DNA from: Clostridia bacterium
Lineage (GTDB): Bacteria > Bacillota > Clostridia > Oscillospirales > CAG-272
Length of the DNA stretch: 12,353 bases
Assembly (NCBI GenBank): GCA_017958705.1
Contig: JAGDCE010000154.1
Location: 1 to 12,353, forward strand
Reading direction: 5' to 3'
Shown: positions 6,757 through 12,353 of the stretch, one piece after another
Numbering within the stretch: the stretch's first letter is position 1
Layout: each line of letters opens with the position of its first letter
Notes under the pieces: generated by a model
What the model was told of the DNA's origin: nothing
The model's input: only the letters and a program-made list of their open reading frames with translations
Database searches by the model: none
Position numbers and translations under genes: made by a program

Positions 6757-8102
6757 AGAAAACGACCGTTATGACCGCGGTGCTCTGCGCGGCGGCGCTT
6801 ATCGTGACCGTCTGCGGCGTGTTTCTGCTCGTGAGTCTTTCCGCGTATTCCGGCGCCGGCGAGATAAACGGCTGGGACATGATGTTCATGATGCCCGGCT
6901 CCGCGTTATCCGTCGCCGCGGCGGCGCTGCTGCTGACCGACTGCGCGTGCATCGCACTTGCGGCGGTGCTCATCGTATCGTATATACGGACCGGCAGGGC
7001 GCTTAAAAACAACGTCGAGAAGAAACCGGAGCGGTTTTCGCGGCTGATGAAGATAGACCGCGAGGGCGTGTCCGGCAAAACGGCGTACAACGACCGCACC
7101 GATCTGTCCTCCTTCTGCGACGGCTTCCGCGATTTCGCGGCGGCGGACATGGGGCTTTATTACGACAAATCGGTAATAAGAAGCTACGTCGCAGGCATGG
7201 CGTGTACGCATCTGATCATACTTCAGGGCATATCCGGCACCGGAAAGACGTCTCTGCCGTTTGCTTTCGGCAAATACGTCTGCCGCGACGCAGCGGTCAC
7301 GCCCGTACAGCCCGGCTGGAAGGACAGATCCGACCTGCTCGGCTACTACAACGAATTCACGGACAGCTATACCGAAACGGAGCTTTTATGCAAGCTTTAT
7401 GAGGCCGACCTGTGCGACGACGTGTTCACGGTGGTCTTGGACGAGATGAACATCGCCCGCGTCGAATACTACTTCGCGGAATTCCTCTCGCTGCTCGAGC
7501 TGCCGGACGGTCCGGACAGACGCGTCAGAGTCACCGCGGACAGCCGTGACAACGATCCCGCGCTGTTTGAAAACGGCGATCTGCGCCTGTCCGACAACGT
7601 GTGGTTCGTCGGAACGGCGAACAACGACGATTCGACGCTCGCGATCTCGGACAAGGTCTACGACCGCGCGTTCGTGATAGAACTCAACGGCAGATGCAGA
7701 CCGTTCACGGCGAACGGCTCCGGCAGATCCCACGTCTCGGCGTCGAGACTCAAAGAGATGTTCAGGGAAGCGACGCTGAACAACCCGATGAGCGAACGGA
7801 TAAGAGTCATATTCGAGCAGACCGACGCGTATCTGACCGAGCATTTCGGCATATCGGCCGGAAACCGCGTCATAAGGCAGGCGGAGCGCTTCATCCCCGT
7901 GTTCACGGCGTGCGGAGGCACCGAGGACGAGGCGGCGGACATTCTTATCTGCCGCAAGATCCTGCGCCGGCTCGAGAACATAAATCCCGTGTACTGCCGC
8001 GACGGCGCCGACGGACTGATCAGATTCCTGAACGGCGTCTTCGGCGGATACGCGCCCGAAAACAGTGTGAACTACGTGCGCAGATTCAAAGCGGTGAACT
8101 GA
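6753..8102 (+). CDS. Membrane-anchored McrB-like AAA+ ATPase (second copy)
   Basis: This 449-residue ATPase is a close paralogue of the one at 3926; the AAA+ domains look about two-thirds identical by eye. It has two predicted membrane helices (about 6-30 and 52-77) instead of one, with a short extracytoplasmic loop between, so the ATPase domain again faces the cytoplasm. Motifs are Walker A GISGTGKTS (159-167), Walker B VLDEMN (228-233), RVEYYFAEFLS, sensor 1 GTANND (287-292) and VYDRA (R305). The ATG at 6753 is chosen because GGAGGG (6741-6746) lies 6 bases upstream and the hydrophobic helix begins just after it. A GTG at 6681 in the same frame would add 24 charged residues inside the previous gene and lacks a good ribosome binding site. 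The gene overlaps its predecessor by 4 nt and ends exactly where the next begins. All ATPase residues are intact, so both copies should be active, perhaps as a mixed hexamer (inference). Confidence 0.88.
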   Translation: MKKTTVMTAVLCAAALIVTVCGVFLLVSLSAYSGAGEINGWDMMFMMPGSALSVAAAALLLTDCACIALAAVLIVSYIRTGRALKNNVEKKPERFSRLMKIDREGVSGKTAYNDRTDLSSFCDGFRDFAAADMGLYYDKSVIRSYVAGMACTHLIILQGISGTGKTSLPFAFGKYVCRDAAVTPVQPGWKDRSDLLGYYNEFTDSYTETELLCKLYEADLCDDVFTVVLDEMNIARVEYYFAEFLSLLELPDGPDRRVRVTADSRDNDPALFENGDLRLSDNVWFVGTANNDDSTLAISDKVYDRAFVIELNGRCRPFTANGSGRSHVSASRLKEMFREATLNNPMSERIRVIFEQTDAYLTEHFGISAGNRVIRQAERFIPVFTACGGTEDEAADILICRKILRRLENINPVYCRDGADGLIRFLNGVFGGYAPENSVNYVRRFKAVN

Positions 8103-8645
8103 ATGAAAAAAGCAGACGTATTTGAAAAAGCATCTATGCCCGGCATAGTGATACCGCTCGCCGGTTTTATCGCCGCGGCGTCGCTTTTGCTGCTGATAGT
8201 CTTTGCCGCGGCGTACGGCGGCGCGTTCACGCAGATGAGCGAGGGAGGACAGGAGCAGAAGACCGCCTTCAACGCTCCGGATCCGCCTGACAAAACGTAT
8301 CCGAAAAACGAGCTCGACGAATCGCCGAAGGCGCAGATCACCGTCACGATAAAGAAATTCAGCGCCGGAAACGGAATGCTTTCGTACGAGATCAAGCTGA
8401 TGAACCAGAGCGCATACGACGCCGCGGTGCAGTACGTGAACTGCGTGTTTTACAAGGACGGCGTCAGCGTCGGCAGCTGCATACTCTCGGATGAGATGCT
8501 GCTCGACAGCAGAAGAGTCGTCAACCTGTCAGGCACCGAAAAGACGAACGGCGCCGATTCGGCGACGCTTACCATCAAATGGACGGACGAGGACGGCAGA
8601 TCCGTCATCCAGAACAGAAATATCAATTTAAGATCAGCGATATGA
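8103..8645 (+). CDS. Small single-pass membrane protein with extracytoplasmic beta-rich domain
   Basis: This 180-residue protein has a short N-terminal tail with Lys residues, one hydrophobic helix (about 13-38), a Pro/Asp/Lys linker (about 45-75), and then a compact domain of alternating strands (about 76-178) containing SYEIKLMNQSAYDA and VNCVFYKDGVSVGSCILSD. With the basic residues inside, the domain should lie outside the membrane. The pattern (comparison strand, FYKDG turn, then a strand after a polar loop) loosely resembles FxLYD-type Ig-like domains, but I cannot confirm the family. It has two Cys residues (in VNC and GSC) that could form a disulfide. The ATG immediately follows the stop of the second ATPase gene, with GGTGA (8093-8097) as a modest ribosome binding site, suggesting coupled translation. 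It is likely an accessory subunit bridging the ATPases and the large transglutaminase protein. The gene is clear; the function is inferred from position only. Confidence 0.75.
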   Translation: MKKADVFEKASMPGIVIPLAGFIAAASLLLLIVFAAAYGGAFTQMSEGGQEQKTAFNAPDPPDKTYPKNELDESPKAQITVTIKKFSAGNGMLSYEIKLMNQSAYDAAVQYVNCVFYKDGVSVGSCILSDEMLLDSRRVVNLSGTEKTNGADSATLTIKWTDEDGRSVIQNRNINLRSAI

Positions 8646-8661
8646 CTCAAGAGGACCCGGT

Positions 8662-11600
8662 ATGACGTACGACGAATATGCGGTAAAAGTCAGAGATGAC
8701 TTCAAAAAGATCCGCTCGACGCTCGCGTGGCTGAAAAAGCACCGCGTCGTGCTGATCGCGTCTTTTGCCGCGATCGCGGCGGCGGTGATGCTGCTGCTGT
8801 ATTTTTCCGGCAGCTTCACGAAGCCGTTTGACTGTGAAAGCCACGAATACGGCTCGCCTTCACGCACTGAGGCGAGGGCTTTTCTCGCGCGCGTCGACTA
8901 CGGATACTCTGACGGAGAGGGCGTATTTCCGGGCTTCCCGGACAGACCCGGAAGCTATACCGTCACCGCGAAGACGAAAAGCGCGCTCGGCAAGATACGC
9001 GAGCAGAGCCGCGATATCGTGATATCAAAAAAGCCGGCGGCGATCGGTCTGTCCGATATTGAGATAACGTACGGCGACACGCCCGACTTTCTGCCCTTCG
9101 TTTCGTCCCCGGATCTGTGCGAGGGCGACAGGATCGGCGCGGTCGAGGTCGCGTACGATCCTCTGACCGGCGGCGAGGCGGCGATCGTTTCGGTAAAGAT
9201 CGAAAATGAAAACGGCGACGACGTGACGGACTGCTACGGGCTCACGCTCGGACGTGCGTCGGCGAGGATAGTCCCGCGCGTCATAACCGTTTCGAGCGGC
9301 ACCGCGGAGAAGAAATATGACGGCGAAACGCTTACGGAAACGACGTACACGGTGAAAGGCAAACTCGCCGAAGGCGACGAGATCGCCGCCGTATTTTCCT
9401 CGTCGATCACGATACCGGGCACGGTGCCGAACAACATGACCGTCAGCATCATGCACGGCGGCGAGGACCGCACGCATATGTACGACGTCAGGATAGCGGT
9501 CGGCTCGCTCACGGTCCTGCCGCGGCAGATCAGAGTGAAGACCGGTTCCGCGGAAAAAGATTACGACGGGACGCCGCTCAGCTGTGAAGAATATGAGATC
9601 GACGGCTCTGAGCTGCTCGAAGGCCATACCGTGCAGCTTTTGTCGGTGCCGGGCAGAAGAAACGCCGGCACCTACGACAACAGAATAGAATTCACCGTGA
9701 CCGACGCCGAAGGCTACAACGTTAAAACATTCTACGAATTCGTCTACGACATGGGCAAACTGAAGATCCGGAAGCTCCCGCTTAAAGCGAAGAGCGCGTC
9801 GGGCAAGTTCGTCTACGACGCGCAGCTGCACTATTTCAAAGAAGCGGAGCTGACCGAAGGCGAGCTTCTGCCCGGTCACAGCATAGTCTTCGACGGCTTC
9901 CAGCCGATCGTTTACGGTGGAACGTACAAAAACTCGTTCATAGTCGTGATCACGTCCGAGGACGGCGCAAAGGTGACCTCAAACTATGATGTAGAGTTCG
10001 ATCCCGGCACGGTCTATGTCGAGCCGCGCCCGATAACGCTCAGATTCACCGTCACAGGCAACCCGGGTATATCAAAGGCGTTCACCGTTCACGCTGACAA
10101 CGGCGGCAGCATAGACGGCGAGGTCGAGCATCTTAACCTGAATTATACGACGGTCATGCCGCTTTCGGTAAAGGAATCCGATTTCGGAGCATATATAAAT
10201 AACGGCTTGAGCATTGTGAACAAAGACTCCATCATCGTGACGTCAAGCTACGACGCAGCGATCGAAGTGTTCTACGATCCCGACCTTATCGCGGCGATCC
10301 GCGATCAGGTTCCGGGACGCGATACCGATACCGGTACGCAGACCGGGCCGTCGTCCGGTACGGACACGGGCACCGGCACCGGACCGGCGCCCGAAAACGA
10401 GCCGCCGGACCCGGTAGATCCCGAAGAGGCGGCGATGCGGAAATACGGCATCAAAGGAGTCGGCACCGGAGGCGTGAGCGGACAGATCAGCAACAGCCCA
10501 GGGTCGGGTTCGACCGTACCGGGCGAGTCTCAGCAGAACGGAAAGGAACCGCGCGGTTCGGTGTCAAGCCTTAAAGGCGGCGCGATCTATCTGAGACTGC
10601 GCAGCTTCGGAGACTACACCGGTACCGGCTGGAGCGAACCGCTCGTATACGATAAGTCGGAGAGCATGGTGATCCATCCGCTGAATCTGACTTATATGAA
10701 CCTGCAGGGGACGTTCGCGCCGGAAAACTCAGTGCTCATAAACTACAAAAGCGCTGACAACGTGAAGCCCGTGCCGTATTTCTCGCAGACGGACGACAGC
10801 CACGCACGGTATTACGTGACTGACGTCGCGGCGCCCTCCGACAGCGACGAGGGTATATTCCGGTATGATCAGATACCGATGGTAACGCTGCAGAATCTTT
10901 TGAAGGACAGGTCAAAGTCGACCGACAAATACGACGACGAATATTATGAGTTCGTCAGAGAAAACTACCTGTCCGTGCCGGATAACATCAAAGGACTGCT
11001 CGACTCGATAATAAAAGAAGCGAAGCTTGACGCCTCCTCGCCTGATATAATACAACAGGTCGCGGCTTTCGTACGCGGTTACGCCCGGTATAACGGCAAC
11101 TTCAAGGCCGCGCCGGAAGGCGCCGACCTTATCGCGTATTTCCTCGGGCAGAGCAGAGAGGGCATATGCGCGCATTTCGCCTCCGCGGCGGTGCTCATGT
11201 ACAGAGAGCTCGGCATCCCCGCGCGCTTTACCGCCGGTTATTACGTCGTGACTAAAGCGGGCGTCGATACGCCGTTTTACGCAAAGGACGCGCACTCGTG
11301 GCCCGAGGTCTACGTTGAAAACATCGGCTGGATCCCGGTCGAGGTCACGTCGATGTCTGTCGCCGACGGCGGCGAATCGTCCGACTATCAGCCGCCGGAC
11401 GAATCCTCGCTGCTCTGGTACAATCACGTTTATTTCAGGATGAACGACGCGTCAAAGACGTACGACGGAGAATATCTGTATTCTCCGGGCGTCCTCGTGC
11501 TCGACGGGAGCAACCTGCTCCCCGGCCATACGCTGAGCGCCGGGTCCGAAGGCATCATGTACGCCGGATCGGTCAAGGCGTACGCGAATAACGTAAAAAT

Positions 11601-12353
11601 CACCGACGAGACCGGCAGAGACGTTACGGGGATATATCAGCTTCACGAGACAAGCCCCGGGATACTGACCGTGCATACGCTCGAGGTCACGCTGCAGGAG
11701 ATAACGCTTTACGTCGGGCAGACCATAGTTTTACCGAAGGTCTCGCCGATAAGCGACGCGGAAGCCGCCGCGCTGATAGGCGAGGACGATCTGTCGTTCG
11801 ATTTCGGCGGCGATCCGGCGATGAGAGTAAACGAAGACGGCACCGCGACCGGCGTCGCCGCGACCGATCAGCGCACGTTCTCGAAAGCTTACAATTTCGG
11901 CGCGCTGAGAGGCAGCAGCGTCGTGACGTCAAGCGACGAGATCGTCGTGCGGCAGAAGGTAACGGTACTGCCGTTCGAAAACGTCAGATATACGTCAAAC
12001 CCGCCGAAGACGACCAACACGTCGACCGTTTACAGAGTCGCGGGCGAAAACGGCGTGATGTACGATTATCTCGCCGTGACCGCGGACAGCGCGGAGAAGA
12101 GTTTCGACGGCAAATATCTTACGGCGGCAGGATTCACCGTTACCGGCGGAGCGGTCGAGCCCGGACACCATATAGTGTTTTCAAGCAATTCGTCACAGCT
12201 TTACGTCGGCTCGTGCGAGAACCGGTACGGGGTGCTGTCGGTGCTCGATGAAAAAGGAGACGACGTGACAGGCCGCTATCTGATCGACTTTACGCCCGGC
12301 ACGCTGACCGTCACGGAAGGCGTGTACGCGGCGGACGATTCCGTCACCGTCAC
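8662..12353 (+). CDS. Large membrane-anchored transglutaminase-like protein with MBG-type repeats (3' end outside window)
   Basis: The frame is open from ATG 8662 to the window edge: 1230 codons with no stop. AGAGGA (8650-8655) lies 6 bases upstream. A basic N-terminus (KKHR, 25-28) and one helix (29-48) predict that the rest is extracytoplasmic. In order it has MBG-type Ig-like repeats (about 125-455; YGD 137, YDG 219, YDG 301, YDA 385), a Thr/Gly/Pro linker (554-580), a region with YLRLRSFGDYTGTGW (643-657) and FVRENYLSVP (764-773) as in TgpA-type proteins, and a transglutaminase core with Cys in EGICAHFASA (C836), His in DAHSWPEVY (H878) and GWIPVEVT (E894). A further MBG-like unit (YDG 934), a BIG-like segment starting YVGQTIVLP (1017) and another MBG-like unit (FDG 1148) follow. 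The usual third catalytic residue is Asp; here it appears to be Glu. It could crosslink or hydrolyse surface proteins or peptides, or act as a non-enzymatic adhesin. The domain call is firm. Confidence 0.87.
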   Translation, partial: MTYDEYAVKVRDDFKKIRSTLAWLKKHRVVLIASFAAIAAAVMLLLYFSGSFTKPFDCESHEYGSPSRTEARAFLARVDYGYSDGEGVFPGFPDRPGSYTVTAKTKSALGKIREQSRDIVISKKPAAIGLSDIEITYGDTPDFLPFVSSPDLCEGDRIGAVEVAYDPLTGGEAAIVSVKIENENGDDVTDCYGLTLGRASARIVPRVITVSSGTAEKKYDGETLTETTYTVKGKLAEGDEIAAVFSSSITIPGTVPNNMTVSIMHGGEDRTHMYDVRIAVGSLTVLPRQIRVKTGSAEKDYDGTPLSCEEYEIDGSELLEGHTVQLLSVPGRRNAGTYDNRIEFTVTDAEGYNVKTFYEFVYDMGKLKIRKLPLKAKSASGKFVYDAQLHYFKEAELTEGELLPGHSIVFDGFQPIVYGGTYKNSFIVVITSEDGAKVTSNYDVEFDPGTVYVEPRPITLRFTVTGNPGISKAFTVHADNGGSIDGEVEHLNLNYTTVMPLSVKESDFGAYINNGLSIVNKDSIIVTSSYDAAIEVFYDPDLIAAIRDQVPGRDTDTGTQTGPSSGTDTGTGTGPAPENEPPDPVDPEEAAMRKYGIKGVGTGGVSGQISNSPGSGSTVPGESQQNGKEPRGSVSSLKGGAIYLRLRSFGDYTGTGWSEPLVYDKSESMVIHPLNLTYMNLQGTFAPENSVLINYKSADNVKPVPYFSQTDDSHARYYVTDVAAPSDSDEGIFRYDQIPMVTLQNLLKDRSKSTDKYDDEYYEFVRENYLSVPDNIKGLLDSIIKEAKLDASSPDIIQQVAAFVRGYARYNGNFKAAPEGADLIAYFLGQSREGICAHFASAAVLMYRELGIPARFTAGYYVVTKAGVDTPFYAKDAHSWPEVYVENIGWIPVEVTSMSVADGGESSDYQPPDESSLLWYNHVYFRMNDASKTYDGEYLYSPGVLVLDGSNLLPGHTLSAGSEGIMYAGSVKAYANNVKITDETGRDVTGIYQLHETSPGILTVHTLEVTLQEITLYVGQTIVLPKVSPISDAEAAALIGEDDLSFDFGGDPAMRVNEDGTATGVAATDQRTFSKAYNFGALRGSSVVTSSDEIVVRQKVTVLPFENVRYTSNPPKTTNTSTVYRVAGENGVMYDYLAVTADSAEKSFDGKYLTAAGFTVTGGAVEPGHHIVFSSNSSQLYVGSCENRYGVLSVLDEKGDDVTGRYLIDFTPGTLTVTEGVYAADDSVTV
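9034..10026 (+). repeat. N-terminal MBG-type Ig-like repeat block (about four units)
   Basis: Within the large protein, units of roughly 80 residues recur. They carry a YGD/YDG-type motif near the start (residues 137, 219, 301 and 385), a Glu-Gly-[Asp/His] turn in the middle (CEGDR, AEGDE, LEGHT, LPGHS), and a final strand ending in LxVxPR or LxIRK. Copies are well diverged at the DNA level, so this is an old protein repeat and not a recent tandem duplication. Such domains act as stalks or spacers in surface proteins. Confidence 0.75.
11452..12325 (+). repeat. C-terminal MBG-like units with a BIG-like segment between
   Basis: Two more units of the MBG type begin at KTYDGEYL (residue 932 onward) and KSFDGKYL (1146 onward). 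Each continues with a Leu/Val-Xaa-Pro-Gly-His turn (NLLPGHTLS, AVEPGHHIVF) and closes with PGxLTV. The segment between them starts YVGQTIVLP and contains VNEDGTATG, which resembles BIG-type bacterial Ig domains. The array apparently continues beyond the window edge. Confidence 0.65.

Noticed and set aside
3926..8102. A standard McrBC restriction system
   Set aside because: The ATPases are membrane-anchored and lack a DNA-recognition domain, no nuclease motif was found in the partner, and the operon continues into extracytoplasmic proteins.
9025..9879. A 284-codon antisense open frame inside the large transglutaminase gene
   Set aside because: The opposite strand encodes recognisable MBG-type repeats in a frame open for over 1200 codons; the antisense product is low-complexity Arg/Val-rich sequence.
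10321..10401. Thr/Gly/Pro-rich stretch as a DNA tandem repeat or recombination site
   Set aside because: It is an irregular run of ACC/GGT/GAC-type codons that stays in frame and joins two domains, as expected of a flexible protein linker.

Overview
The window looks like a chromosomal segment of an uncultured gut- or rumen-type Clostridia (Bacillota). The evidence is GC-rich coding sequence with frequent ATA isoleucine codons, strong AGGAGG-like ribosome binding sites, near-consensus sigma-A promoters with 17-bp spacers, a large surface protein whose C-terminus resembles those of gut Clostridia, and a protein with MBG-type Ig-like repeats. I infer this placement from style; no marker gene is present. 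No rRNA, tRNA, CRISPR array, insertion sequence or integrase is visible.

Layout. (1) Positions 2-811 hold the 3' end of a large surface-type protein, followed 19 bases later by a 35-codon ORF (831-938) and a perfect 14-bp hairpin terminator (951-982) that can work in both directions. (2) Positions 995-3709 on the minus strand hold a single-gene unit encoding a 904-residue cytoplasmic glycoside hydrolase resembling the GH106 alpha-L-rhamnosidase group, with its own promoter. (3) A 216-bp divergent intergenic region (3710-3925) has one clear promoter facing each way. (4) A tight plus-strand operon runs from 3926 past the end of the window. It encodes a membrane-anchored McrB-like AAA+ ATPase, a coiled-coil protein with DUF2357-like motifs, a second and closely similar membrane-anchored AAA+ ATPase, a small single-pass secreted-side protein, and a very large membrane-anchored extracytoplasmic protein. 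The last has MBG-type repeats around a TgpA-like transglutaminase domain and runs off the window end. Gene spacings are 8 nt, a 4-nt overlap, 0 nt and 16 nt, so the five genes almost certainly form one transcript.

How the genes may work together. Predicted topology puts both ATPase domains and the coiled-coil protein in the cytoplasm, and the small protein and the transglutaminase outside. The arrangement recalls the well-known MoxR ATPase / DUF58 / TgpA-type transglutaminase gene clusters. Here, however, the ATPase is a duplicated McrB-type enzyme fused to membrane segments, and the middle partner carries motifs resembling the DUF2357 proteins that accompany McrB, without a recognisable nuclease. 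My inference is that this is a membrane-spanning AAA+ machine that controls an external transglutaminase-like protein, built from parts of a restriction or conflict system. This operon is the most interesting content of the window.
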